In this document: positions 1 to 7,432 of the stretch, piece by piece
Numbering within the stretch: position 1 is the first letter of the stretch
How the letters are laid out: every line of letters starts with the position of its first letter
DNA from: Chitinophagaceae bacterium
Lineage (GTDB): Bacteria; Bacteroidota; Bacteroidia; Chitinophagales; Chitinophagaceae
Direction: 5' to 3'
Assembly: GCA_947483345.1 (NCBI GenBank)
Contig: CANKNL010000065.1
Location: 1-12,522, forward strand
Length of the DNA stretch: 12,522 nucleotides
Notes under the pieces: generated by a model
Told to the model about the DNA's origin: nothing
Seen by the model: only the letters and a program-made list of their open reading frames with translations
Database searches by the model: none
Made by a program: the position numbers and the translations under genes

Positions 1-1380
1 AATTGGGCAAAGGACGAATTAACAAAAATGGGATTAGCAAATGCTCTATTAGAACCCTGGGGCGATTTTGGAAAGGGCTGGGAACAAACGCGTTGTTATG
101 TTGCTATGACAGCCCCCTATTATACACCCATTGTTGCTATACCAAGGGCCTGGACAGGAAGCACATCCGGTAAAAAAATGATAAGCAGTGATGTGGTGTT
201 GATCAAGGCAAAAGACTCAGCAGAATTGGTTCAAAAATATTCAGGTAAACTTAAGGATAAGATCGTGATGGTTTATTCAAAAGATACTTTGCGTCCTTCT
301 TTTACAGCCGATGCTGATCGCTTTACAGATGTGCAACTGGAAAAAATGGCAAATTCAAAACCCGATACTGCACGCAGACAACAGGGGAATTTAAGTCCTG
401 AACAACTGGCGGCAAGGCGCCAGCAGCAATCATTACAACGCCAGATGGATGGATTTTATAAGCACGAAAAACCAGCCCTGGTTTTAAGTATGAATGGACG
501 GGGAAATGATGGCACCCTGTTTGTACAAAACGGAGGTTCTTATATAAAAGATTCAGCTAGCTATTATGCCTGGGTCATGTTATCCAGTGATGATTACTTA
601 AGGGTACAAAGATTAGTTGATGCCGGAGAACAAGTTCAGATAGAAGCTGATGTTAAAACAAAATTTTATGATACCGACATCAAAGGATACAATGTTGTTG
701 CTGAAATTCCGGGAACCGATCCGATTTTAAAAAATGAGATTGTGATGCTTGGCGGCCACTTAGACAGTTGGCAGGGAGCAACCGGTGCCACAGATAATGC
801 TGCTGGCTGTGCCGTAATGATGGAAGTGTTACGGATTATTAAGGCTACCGGCCTTCAGCCAAAAAGAACCATCCGTATTGCCTTATGGAGTGGAGAAGAA
901 CAGGGGTTATTGGGTTCGCGCAATTATGTTAAAAATCATTTTGCCGATCCTGCCGACATGATTTTAAAACCAGATCATGAAAAAATTTCGGCTTATTATA
1001 ATTTAGATAATGGTACCGGAAAGGTTCGTGGTATTTATTTACAGGGCAATAAAGAGGCTGGCCCCATCTTTGCCAAATGGCTGGAACCCTTTTATGACCT
1101 GGATGCAAAAACGATTACCATTGATAATACCGGGGGAACCGATCACCAGGCATTTGACGCCATCGGCATTCCCGGTTTTCAGTTTATTCAGGATGTATTA
1201 GAATATGATACCCGTACACATCATACCAATATGGATACCTATGATCATTTGGTGCCGGCAGATCTGAAACAAGCCGCAACCGTTATTGCTTCTTTTGTTT
1301 ATAACACCTCACAACTTGAACAAAAAATACCCAGGAAAGAATTACCCAAAGCCAGAGGTAGCGGAGGTCGCAATTTTTAA
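1..1380 (+). CDS. M28 family zinc metallopeptidase, 5' partial
   Basis: C-terminal 459 residues of an M28 (aminopeptidase / carboxypeptidase Q-like) peptidase, a two-zinc exopeptidase normally exported to the periplasm or surface. The frame is open to base 1 (NWAKDELTK precedes the first Met at 28), so that ATG is internal; the signal peptide and N-terminus lie outside the window. The first ~230 visible residues match the region that carries a PA-like insert in this family. The catalytic domain shows the full M28 ligand set: GGHLDS (His codon 757, Asp 763), ATDNAAG (Asp 793), SGEEQG (catalytic and zinc-binding Glu pair 895-900), NLDNG (Asp 1006) and the late His pair THHTN (1219-1224). No key residue is missing, so an active enzyme is expected. 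The substrate cannot be read from sequence. The gene ends 18 bp before a strong hairpin terminator. Family assignment is very secure; bacterial relatives are often annotated simply as M28 or M20/M25/M40-type peptidase. Confidence 0.93.
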   Translation, partial: NWAKDELTKMGLANALLEPWGDFGKGWEQTRCYVAMTAPYYTPIVAIPRAWTGSTSGKKMISSDVVLIKAKDSAELVQKYSGKLKDKIVMVYSKDTLRPSFTADADRFTDVQLEKMANSKPDTARRQQGNLSPEQLAARRQQQSLQRQMDGFYKHEKPALVLSMNGRGNDGTLFVQNGGSYIKDSASYYAWVMLSSDDYLRVQRLVDAGEQVQIEADVKTKFYDTDIKGYNVVAEIPGTDPILKNEIVMLGGHLDSWQGATGATDNAAGCAVMMEVLRIIKATGLQPKRTIRIALWSGEEQGLLGSRNYVKNHFADPADMILKPDHEKISAYYNLDNGTGKVRGIYLQGNKEAGPIFAKWLEPFYDLDAKTITIDNTGGTDHQAFDAIGIPGFQFIQDVLEYDTRTHHTNMDTYDHLVPADLKQAATVIASFVYNTSQLEQKIPRKELPKARGSGGRNF

Positions 1381-1398
1381 CTACAAACAGGAAGTTAC

Positions 1399-1430
1399 AA
1401 AAAGGACACATTTAAAATGTGTCCTTTTTT
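1399..1430. terminator. Bidirectional Rho-independent terminator
   Basis: Near-perfect inverted repeat: arms 1399-1413 and 1415-1429, core GGACACATTT / AAATGTGTCC, flanked by an A-run on the left and a T-run on the right. It therefore has a U-tract in both directions. It lies between the + strand peptidase (stop at 1380) and the - strand small gene (stop at 1469), so it can end both convergent transcripts. Confidence 0.9.
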
Positions 1431-1468
1431 ATTAAAAACAGATGATGTTCCATCTGACCAGAATTAAT

Positions 1469-1744
1469 CTATCCAACAACTTCTTTCTTTTCTTTTGCCA
1501 CGGTAATTCTTGTGAATTCTGAACCGCTGAAAATTTTAGCCAACCTGTTATCATTTGTTTTTTTCCACTCCGGAATATGGGTTTCAGAAACAATACGCCA
1601 GAAATTTTTAGCCTTTAAATCTTCGTAATCAGGTGAATCCACAAAAATGCCTACAATTGTATTACGTTTTTTAAATTCAATTTTAATATTGGTTTTAGAG
1701 AGGTGAACCGGCTCTAAAAACTTTGAGATCATTTCGTTTACCAT
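1469..1744 (-). CDS. Small protein of unknown function (91 aa)
   Basis: I do not recognise this protein. It is 91 residues, soluble, without signal peptide or membrane segment, and lysine-rich at the C-terminus (KEKKEVV). The stretch from about residue 19 (NIKIEFKKRNTIVGIFVDS) alternates like beta strands with a turn, recalling small Sm/SH3-like barrels, but that is only an impression. Support for a real gene: an exact Bacteroidota -7 box 15 bp upstream, a convergent terminator after its stop, and normal codon use. The leader from the predicted transcript start to the ATG at 1744 would be only ~9 nt, so the in-frame Met at residue 5 (ATG at 1732, giving 87 aa) is a reasonable alternative start. 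It is transcribed separately from the KAS III gene upstream. Confidence 0.7.
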   Translation of the reverse strand: MVNEMISKFLEPVHLSKTNIKIEFKKRNTIVGIFVDSPDYEDLKAKNFWRIVSETHIPEWKKTNDNRLAKIFSGSEFTRITVAKEKKEVVG

Positions 1745-1758
1745 ATATTAATTTCTTG

Positions 1759-1766
1759 CAAATGTA
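1759..1766 (-). promoter_or_regulatory. Promoter -7 box for the 91-aa gene
   Basis: Read on the minus strand the sequence is TACATTTG, an exact match to the Bacteroidota sigma-factor -7 consensus TAnnTTTG. No convincing -33 TTTG is seen at the ideal distance; a TTAAG lies roughly 19 bp upstream. Predicted transcript start is near 1753. Confidence 0.65.
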
Positions 1767-1848
1767 GGCTAATTAAGGCTCTTAACCGAATTTATTTAAT
1801 ATCGAACTGTTTTAATGCAGAACCACTCTATTTTGGGCAACTGTTTTT

Positions 1849-2931
1849 TTAAACCCGGTAACATACAGCATTGATATTCATGCCTGCACCAACAGAAGCA
1901 AATAAGATCAAATCTCCTGTACTCAATGTGTGTTGGGGCATCAATCCCTTTTTAACCATATCATATAAGGTTGGTACAGTAGCAACAGAACTGTTACCCA
2001 GGTATTGGATACTCATGGGCATAATGTTTTCTGGTATAGTGGTAATACCATAGAGTTTATATAGTTCCTTAATAATAGCTTCATCCATTTTTTCATTAGC
2101 TTGATGAATAAATATTTTTTTTACATCCCCAATATTGACGCCGCTCTTATCCAAACAGATCTTCATCGCTTCAGGTACATGTTTCATGGCATATTCATAT
2201 ACTTTTCTGCCTTTCATTTTAATATAACGGATTCTGGGATCAGAATCGGGATAATTAGATTTGCCCATATGCAAATACTGAACCTCATCGCCACAATGAG
2301 ATTGAATACTTGAGCCCAAAATTCCTGATTGGGTTTCGCTGCTCAGTTTCGACTCCAATACACAAGCGCCTGCACCGTCGGAAAAAATCATACTGTCACG
2401 GTCATAGTCATCCAATACCCGGGATAAGGTTTCGGTACCAATGACCAAACATTTTTTTGCAATGCCAGCTTTAAAATACGCATCGGCCTGAATGACACCC
2501 TGTATCCAGCCCGGGCATCCAAATAAAATATCATAAGCTACGCAGGACGGGTTTTTAATTTTTAAAGCGTGTTTTACACGGGATGCGAGTGCCGGTAATA
2601 CGTCGGTTTGAATGGTATGTTTTATTACATTCCCAAAATTATGAGCCACAATAATCTGATCTAGTGTTTCCGGATCACAACCCGCATCTTCAATGGCTTT
2701 TTGAGCAGCAATAGCAGCCATATCCGAAGAATCCATACTGGAAGGCGCATATCTGCGTTCTTCTATGCCTGTTATTTTTTTGAATTTTTCTACAATGATC
2801 AGGGGGTCAATATCTAAAGCCTTATTATCCTCGGCAAAAAATTGATGACCGGCAAAATCCATATTTGTTTTCACAAAATCAGGAATATAACACCCCGAAC
2901 CGGTTATCACTGTTACATTAATATGCTGCAT
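1849..2931 (-). CDS. 3-oxoacyl-ACP synthase III family protein (FabH-like KAS III)
   Basis: A 360-residue thiolase-fold ketoacyl synthase of the FabH/KAS III type, which condenses a primer acyl-CoA or acyl-ACP with malonyl-ACP. The triad is complete: Cys139 in FGCPGW, His276 in the HQAN motif (FIHQAN), and Asn313 in LGNSS. The family signature SDGAGA follows at 184-189 and a C-terminal GAG near 348-350. The active-site Cys context GCPG differs from the ACAG/ACSG of housekeeping FabH, and the ~30 extra residues over E. coli FabH lie mainly in the N-terminal half. Both suggest a specialised paralogue rather than the primary fatty-acid initiator. No acyl carrier protein, reductase or pigment/polyene genes flank it here, so the product is unknown. 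Start is ATG at 2931. No terminator is visible before the next gene, which has its own promoter. Confidence 0.88.
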   Translation of the reverse strand: MQHINVTVITGSGCYIPDFVKTNMDFAGHQFFAEDNKALDIDPLIIVEKFKKITGIEERRYAPSSMDSSDMAAIAAQKAIEDAGCDPETLDQIIVAHNFGNVIKHTIQTDVLPALASRVKHALKIKNPSCVAYDILFGCPGWIQGVIQADAYFKAGIAKKCLVIGTETLSRVLDDYDRDSMIFSDGAGACVLESKLSSETQSGILGSSIQSHCGDEVQYLHMGKSNYPDSDPRIRYIKMKGRKVYEYAMKHVPEAMKICLDKSGVNIGDVKKIFIHQANEKMDEAIIKELYKLYGITTIPENIMPMSIQYLGNSSVATVPTLYDMVKKGLMPQHTLSTGDLILFASVGAGMNINAVCYRV

Positions 2932-3049
2932 AAAAAAAATTAAGCCCTGCTGGATTTGAGGTAAAAAATATAAATGAAGTTACCGATTTATCATTCGTTT
3001 ACCAAGATTTTAAAGAAATGATTTTGCAGATTGTGAAGAAGAATAGTAC

Positions 3050-3057
3050 TAAGTTTG
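3050..3057 (+). promoter_or_regulatory. Promoter -7 box for the DUF3472-FKBP gene
   Basis: TAAGTTTG matches TAnnTTTG exactly. Candidate -33 elements are TTTG at 3023-3026 (23 bp spacing) or TTG at 3031-3033 (16 bp). The box contains the TTG at 3055 that an ORF finder would take as the start, which places the transcript start near 3063 and makes the ATG at 3073 the first usable codon. Confidence 0.6.
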
Positions 3058-3072
3058 ATCAAAAATAATGGT

Positions 3073-4758
3073 ATGCAAAATTGGCCCTGTGTTTTTTTAG
3101 TATTGAGCAGCCTGTTACTATGTACCCCTGTTAAATCACAGAAAACCATTTCTATACCCGCCTACACAGCGTATGCTGTTCCTGCAGATGAAAGCACTGA
3201 AACCGATGACAGCGACCTGTTTTCGATAAACAATGGTATTCATAACTGGACAAACCCCAAGCAGCAAATACAATTTAATTTTAAAATTCGCAACAAAGGT
3301 GAACTACAGATTTCTTTTTTTACAAAAAACAAGCAACCCGGAAGCAGAGTTTCGGTTTCAGTTGCCGGTAAAGTATTTACGGTGATGGTACCTCAATCCA
3401 ATAGTTTTCAATTGGTTAAAATAGGGACTGTTCAGATAATCGATAGCGGATTTTATGTACTTACGATTTCTTCTTCCCAAAAAAACACAGCGCTTATTGC
3501 TGATATAAAATCACTGGAACTGAATGGAGAAGCTGCAAAAAATATACATTTTAATGCCAACGCCAGGAGGAATGCGGCTTCCGTTCATTTACTTTATCCC
3601 GTGCCGGATAGTTTAAGAATTATTTCCTTTTATAATGAAATCAACATTCCTGAAGGCAGTGATGCACTACATAGCTATTTTATGGCCTGCGGTTTTGCCC
3701 GGGGTTATTTTGGCATTCAGGTTATCAGTAAAACAGAACGGCGGGTTATTTTTTCTGTTTGGGATGCAGGCAATGAAACGGCTGACAGAAATAAAGTAGC
3801 AGACGACAATAAAGTGAAGCTTATTGCAAAAGGCGAAGATGTTTTTGCTGACGGCTTTGGCAATGAGGGAACAGGTGGCCACAGTCATTGGGTTTTTAAC
3901 TGGAAAACAAATGAGACCTATAAATTTTTAGTCACTGCTTATGCAGACAGTGTTTCAAACAGCACTACCTATACCGGTTATTTTTTTATACCAGACATAC
4001 AGAAATGGAAAATGATCGCCAGTTTTAAAGCACCAAAAGATGGAAAGCCAATTCGGAAATTATATTCTTTTGTTGAGAATTTTTGGGGTGCAAACGGACA
4101 AGTTTTCCGCAAAGCCTATTTTGGCAATCAATGGGTAAGACATGAAAATGGGGCCTGGCATCAATTAACTTTAAGTAAATTTAGTTATGATGCTACCGGC
4201 AAAGCGGGAGACAGAATTGATTATGGGGCAGGCACAGAAAATAATATGTTCTATTTATGGAACGGTGGATTTAAATCTTCAAATACCCAATTTAATGACA
4301 GCTTTATCAGACAGGCAAGTATTGAAAAACCGGCAATTGACTTAAATAAAAATGCGGATAGTTTAACTGAAGCCCAACTTGAGCACGACATCATATTAGA
4401 CGCCATTAGAAAAGGACAATTTGATACCACCGGAAGTATTAACGGTGTTTATTATAAAATACTGAAACCAGGCTCCGGTGACCAGGTTGCCCTTTCAGAT
4501 ACCATTGTTGTTTTTTATAAAGGGCAATTATTAAATGGTACCCTATTTGATGAGACAAAACAAATACCCGCCCGTTTTCCATTGAACCGCTTAATTAAAG
4601 GTTGGCAGATTGCGCTTCCCTTTTGCAAACAGGGTGGTAAAATAAGGCTCATTATACCTTCAGCTTCAGGTTATTCTATCAAAAATTCAGGTATCATCAC
4701 ACCCAACAGTATTTTGGTTTTTGAGGTGGAAGTCGTTGACATTAAAAAACAACAGTAA
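3073..4758 (+). CDS. Secreted DUF5077-DUF3472-FKBP peptidyl-prolyl isomerase fusion
   Basis: 561 residues from the ATG at 3073. Residues 5-22 form a hydrophobic signal sequence with probable SPase I cleavage at VKS|Q. It has an unusually neutral n-region and no good lipobox. Residues ~24-155 are a beta-rich DUF5077-like region. Residues ~165-415 resemble DUF3472 (HSHWVFNWK, YTGYFF, WKMIASFKAP, YSFVENFWG, AYFGNQW), a family of secreted proteins of unknown function. Residues ~455-556 are an FKBP domain retaining most PPIase pocket residues: Tyr482, Phe492-Asp493, Phe502, Leu507-Ile508, Trp511, Tyr534 and Phe550, ending GIITPNSILVF as in classical FKBPs. It is thus probably an active periplasmic or surface proline isomerase tethered to a binding-type module (inference). 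An upstream TTG at 3055 lies inside the promoter and is rejected as the start. The cold-shock gene follows 78 bp later with its own promoter. Confidence 0.85.
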   Translation: MQNWPCVFLVLSSLLLCTPVKSQKTISIPAYTAYAVPADESTETDDSDLFSINNGIHNWTNPKQQIQFNFKIRNKGELQISFFTKNKQPGSRVSVSVAGKVFTVMVPQSNSFQLVKIGTVQIIDSGFYVLTISSSQKNTALIADIKSLELNGEAAKNIHFNANARRNAASVHLLYPVPDSLRIISFYNEINIPEGSDALHSYFMACGFARGYFGIQVISKTERRVIFSVWDAGNETADRNKVADDNKVKLIAKGEDVFADGFGNEGTGGHSHWVFNWKTNETYKFLVTAYADSVSNSTTYTGYFFIPDIQKWKMIASFKAPKDGKPIRKLYSFVENFWGANGQVFRKAYFGNQWVRHENGAWHQLTLSKFSYDATGKAGDRIDYGAGTENNMFYLWNGGFKSSNTQFNDSFIRQASIEKPAIDLNKNADSLTEAQLEHDIILDAIRKGQFDTTGSINGVYYKILKPGSGDQVALSDTIVVFYKGQLLNGTLFDETKQIPARFPLNRLIKGWQIALPFCKQGGKIRLIIPSASGYSIKNSGIITPNSILVFEVEVVDIKKQQ

Positions 4759-4799
4759 ACCTGATTTAATAAAAAATCTTACAATTTGCATAAAAACAC

Positions 4800-4807
4800 T
4801 ATATTTG
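4800..4807 (+). promoter_or_regulatory. Promoter -7 box for the cold-shock gene
   Basis: TATATTTG is an exact TAnnTTTG match, 29 bp before the ATG. The -33 region is weak: the only TTTG (4785-4788) is just 11 bp away. The predicted leader is ~24 nt, far shorter than the long structured leader of E. coli cspA. Confidence 0.65.
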
Positions 4808-4836
4808 CGCATTATTAATACAATACAATTAAAAAA

Positions 4837-5040
4837 ATGGACACTAAACAACAAGGCACCGTTAAGTTTTTCAATTCTGAAAAAGGATTCGGTTTTATTA
4901 AGCACAATGACTCAAACAAAGAAACTTTCGTTCACGTAAGTGGATTAATAAGCGATATTAAAGAAGGCGACAGCGTTGAGTTCGATTTGCAGGAAGGCAA
5001 AAAAGGAATGAACGCAGTTAATGTGCAGGTTGTAGGATAA
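4837..5040 (+). CDS. Cold-shock domain protein (CspA family)
   Basis: 67-residue single-domain OB-fold nucleic-acid chaperone. It starts QGTVKFFNSEKGFGFI, giving the RNP1 motif KGFGFI (residues 16-21), and has an RNP2-type motif TFVHVSGL near residue 30 and the C-terminal AVNVQVVG strand. RNP2 reads TFVHVS rather than the usual DIFVHFS, a mild variant. Such proteins bind single-stranded RNA/DNA and melt secondary structure. Length and order match the family exactly. The gene is monocistronic: its own -7 box lies 29 bp upstream and a strong terminator 22 bp downstream. The short leader gives no sign of cspA-type thermosensing, so cold induction cannot be inferred. The ATG follows a run of seven A, typical of SD-less Bacteroidota starts. 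Confidence 0.95.
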   Translation: MDTKQQGTVKFFNSEKGFGFIKHNDSNKETFVHVSGLISDIKEGDSVEFDLQEGKKGMNAVNVQVVG

Positions 5041-5062
5041 AACCTATTCATCAAAACCTTTC

Positions 5063-5096
5063 AGGGCTATTCAGTTATGAGTAGCCCTTATTTTTT
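5063..5096 (+). terminator. Rho-independent terminator of the cold-shock gene
   Basis: 11-bp stem AGGGCTATTCA (5063-5073) with TGAGTAGCCCT (5078-5088), one G-U pair, a GTTA tetraloop, followed by TTATTTTTT at 5088-5096 and further T-runs to 5107. Confidence 0.9.
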
Positions 5097-5193
5097 GCAT
5101 TTTTTTTACACCCTGAAATTTTTTAAAAAAAATAAACAAATGGGTATTGCTGTGTGTTTATAGATAATTTTACAGTCAAAAATAAATTTAACT

Positions 5194-6027
5194 ATGAAAA
5201 GATTTTACATGTCGCTTGTTTGCCTGATAAGTTCTGGATTGGCCTTTTCACAGGCATCGCTGAAACTTGCCAATGGCCAAAAAATAGTTATTGAAAGTTC
5301 AACAACTATTGAAGCCAGTTTGGCCATGGGTATGGAATTAAACAGCACCTCAACTGCTGTAAATGCCCTGGAAGTAAAATCCATGACAGACAAAAATTAC
5401 AGCATCAGTAATACCATGACAAAATTGAAATTAACTATGAATATGATGGGGCAGCCCAGTTTATATGACTCTGAAAATAAGGAAGGCAATAATGCAGAAA
5501 TGGCAAAAGTATTTGACGACAGATTGAATAACCCTGTTGATATTACTATTGACAACAGGACGGGCATGGCCGTTACAGAAACTAAAACGGTAAAGAAAAA
5601 AGAGGCCGAAGAAACAAACCCGGCAGATGATTTAATAAAGATGTTTTCTAATAATTCGGATGAGGCTATCGTTGAAGGCGCATTTGAAATTATACCAATT
5701 GGCAAGACAATTGGTGATCGTTGGGCTGATACGACTATTGCAAAAGAAATGAAAATGATTAGAACTTATAACCTTAAATCAATTACTGGAAATGAGGCGG
5801 TTATTCAGTTAGAGATCAATTCCTCATCTGTAAATAAATTAGATTTTCAGGAAATGGAGTTTGAAATTAAAAGCGAAACGAAAACCAAGTCCGAAATAAT
5901 TTCGGATATCTCCACTGGATTAGCCAAGCAAAGGACAAGCAGTACAGACATCACTGGGAGTATTCAAATGATGGGTCAGGATATGCCAATCAGCGCCAAA
6001 GTAAACACGACCACCATTTATAAATAA
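5194..6027 (+). CDS. Secreted DUF6263-like protein of unknown function
   Basis: 277 residues with a clean signal peptide (MKRFYM, hydrophobic stretch 7-18, cleavage at AFS|Q after residue 19). The mature part has no cysteine and no membrane segment. It is rich in Thr, Ser, Lys and Glu, and alternates in a way that suggests a beta-sandwich. A charged linker (VKKKEAEETNPADD) sits at ~130-145. The C-terminal pattern of a DISTGLAKQRTS segment followed by GSIQMMGQDMPISAKVNTTT is what I associate with DUF6263, a Bacteroidota family of unknown role; that match is from memory. The only promoter hint is a TAATTTTA at 5165-5172, a one-base mismatch to the -7 consensus. The gene's last 10 bp overlap the end of the convergent MFS gene, and no + strand terminator is visible beyond it. 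Confidence 0.75.
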   Translation: MKRFYMSLVCLISSGLAFSQASLKLANGQKIVIESSTTIEASLAMGMELNSTSTAVNALEVKSMTDKNYSISNTMTKLKLTMNMMGQPSLYDSENKEGNNAEMAKVFDDRLNNPVDITIDNRTGMAVTETKTVKKKEAEETNPADDLIKMFSNNSDEAIVEGAFEIIPIGKTIGDRWADTTIAKEMKMIRTYNLKSITGNEAVIQLEINSSSVNKLDFQEMEFEIKSETKTKSEIISDISTGLAKQRTSSTDITGSIQMMGQDMPISAKVNTTTIYK

Positions 6028-7238
6028 AAAGGGTCTGTTTTTTTAAGCAGTGTATAATAGCCTATGGCTGTTAAAAAACACAGGCCCCCAATGATCCACC
6101 ATAAATTAGTAAACCCTGTAGCATAAGCTATCTGTGTACCTCCTGTGCTTCCAATGATTTGGGCTGTACTCCAGGCCATTGTATAATAAGCCGCATATTG
6201 GCCACGGTTTCCTTCGGTACTTCTAGAAATATAATAGGAATTCATAAAAGGCATGGCGATCATTTCGGCAAAAGTGATCAATAACATACACAGCATGGCA
6301 ATGACAAAGCCTGATATAAATGGCAAATGCAAAGTAAAATAAGCTAAGCCCATTATGGCTGTACCAATGGCCATTAAACGGAGATAAGGACTCCTGCCCT
6401 CCAGTTTAAATACAATCACCATTTCAAATAAAGCAATGATCAGTCCATTCATAGCCATTAAAACGCCAATCCAAAATTCATTGATATGTAATCCTTCCTT
6501 AAAAAACAAAGGCATAGTAGTAAATAGCTGAAAAAAACAAATGGCAAATAAAATTTGTAACCCAATAAAATACATGAATGTTTTATCCGTATAAGCCGGT
6601 TTTGCTTTACTTTTTACAACTGCAGTTCTTTTAATATTTTGCTGTTGTACAAGGCTTACTTTAGGTAATAACCAGATCAATAAAAAGGCCGCACAAATAT
6701 TGGTACACCCATCAACCCAAAATAATAAATGATAATTAACAGATGCCAGAAAACCACCCAAAGCCCCGCCAATGCCCCAGCCCAGATTTATAGCCAGTCG
6801 TACAATTGAAAAAGCCTGTGTACGATTTTGTGCCGTACTGTAATGTGCAACTGCAGTTGCATTGGCCGGCCGAAAGGATTCATTGACCATACTCAGAAAA
6901 AAAGTACAAATACAAATAGACATATAGCTATTCATTTGTCCGAGCGTAATAAAAAGCATACCTCCACAGAGTAATGCAAAAAACTGGGTATAATAAAAGC
7001 CAAACCGGTCGCTTATTTTTCCGCCTAAAAATGCGCCTATTAAAGAACCTATACCATAGATGGCCACTACAAAACCTGCCTGTTTGGTGGTATAACCTAT
7101 GTGTTTACAATACAAAGTCATAAACGGCAAGACCATTGTACCACAGCGATTGATCAGCATCACAATGGCCAGCAGCCACATGCGGCGGTTTACGCCGTTG
7201 TACGCATTTCGATATAAATTGACGGTGGCATTAAACAT
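6018..7238 (-). CDS. MFS transporter (drug/metabolite efflux type)
   Basis: 406 residues from ATG 7238, hydrophobic throughout with a pattern fitting 12 transmembrane helices and a charged central loop near residues 190-212 (QQQNIKRTAVVKSKAK). The MFS motif A is present between TM2 and TM3 as GGKISDRFG (72-80). The RPANATAVA segment and the GIGGALGGFL helix are like those of the DHA1/MdtH-type multidrug or metabolite exporters. Substrate cannot be inferred. It is an inner-membrane secondary transporter. The TTG at 7253 would add five residues, but it lies inside the -7 box of the promoter, so ATG 7238 is preferred; this leaves a leader under 10 nt. The 3' end overlaps the convergent DUF6263-like gene by 10 bp and contains a terminator-like hairpin. 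Confidence 0.88.
   Translation of the reverse strand: MFNATVNLYRNAYNGVNRRMWLLAIVMLINRCGTMVLPFMTLYCKHIGYTTKQAGFVVAIYGIGSLIGAFLGGKISDRFGFYYTQFFALLCGGMLFITLGQMNSYMSICICTFFLSMVNESFRPANATAVAHYSTAQNRTQAFSIVRLAINLGWGIGGALGGFLASVNYHLLFWVDGCTNICAAFLLIWLLPKVSLVQQQNIKRTAVVKSKAKPAYTDKTFMYFIGLQILFAICFFQLFTTMPLFFKEGLHINEFWIGVLMAMNGLIIALFEMVIVFKLEGRSPYLRLMAIGTAIMGLAYFTLHLPFISGFVIAMLCMLLITFAEMIAMPFMNSYYISRSTEGNRGQYAAYYTMAWSTAQIIGSTGGTQIAYATGFTNLWWIIGGLCFLTAIGYYTLLKKTDPFYL
6022..6087 (-). terminator. Candidate terminator embedded in the MFS coding end
   Basis: On the minus strand GGGCCTGTGTTTTTTAA (6087-6071) can pair with TTAAAAAAACAGACCC (6046-6031), ~15 bp with one mismatch and one bulge. It is followed at once by TTTTTATTT, which encodes the final residues before the TAA. 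The 24-nt loop itself holds a small AGCC/GGCT hairpin. The + strand lacks a T-run after the repeat, so it would act only on the MFS transcript. Confidence 0.5.
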
Positions 7239-7250
7239 AAAAAATGGTTG

Positions 7251-7258
7251 CAAAGGTA
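7251..7258 (-). promoter_or_regulatory. Promoter -7 box for the MFS gene
   Basis: Minus-strand TACCTTTG is an exact TAnnTTTG match; its last three bases are the TTG at 7253. The best -33 candidates are imperfect in spacing. The remaining gap up to 7432 shows AT-rich DNA and two copies of CATGTACAG but no gene. Confidence 0.6.
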
Positions 7259-7432
7259 AATTATGGCAGATTTTTCAGTATTTCAAAAACCTATTTTATT
7301 TTTCCGTTATTAGCAATTGAGTAAGTGGTAACAACCGGCAGCTTCATGTACAGAAAAATGATCTTTAGTTTTTAATATGATCTTCTAAATTTTCTCAACT
7401 GTTTCACGTTGGCAACATAACATGTACAGATT

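Noticed and set aside
28..30. ATG at 28 as the start of the M28 peptidase
   Set aside because: The frame is open upstream to base 1 with peptidase-like residues, and the family needs an N-terminal export signal that is absent here; the gene is cut by the window edge.
1693..1719. TTTTAGAG and CTCTAAAA inverted repeat resembling the mntR operator half-sites
   Set aside because: The spacer is 11-13 bp instead of 4 bp, it lies inside the coding part of the 91-aa gene, and no metal gene is adjacent; probably chance or a weak mRNA hairpin.
5097..5193. Possible small RNA or leader in the T/A-rich gap after the cold-shock terminator
   Set aside because: Only homopolymer-rich DNA and a weak -7-like TAATTTTA are seen; no stable hairpin or conserved motif supports an RNA gene.
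5397..5705. 102-residue minus-strand open frame
   Set aside because: Antisense to the DUF6263-like gene, whose signal peptide and codon use support the plus strand.
7345..7429. Two copies of CATGTACAG, 76 bp apart, and two copies of ATGATCTT between thioesterase and MFS genes
   Set aside because: Too short and too few to call a repeat family or operator in AT-rich DNA; no symmetry with the promoter.
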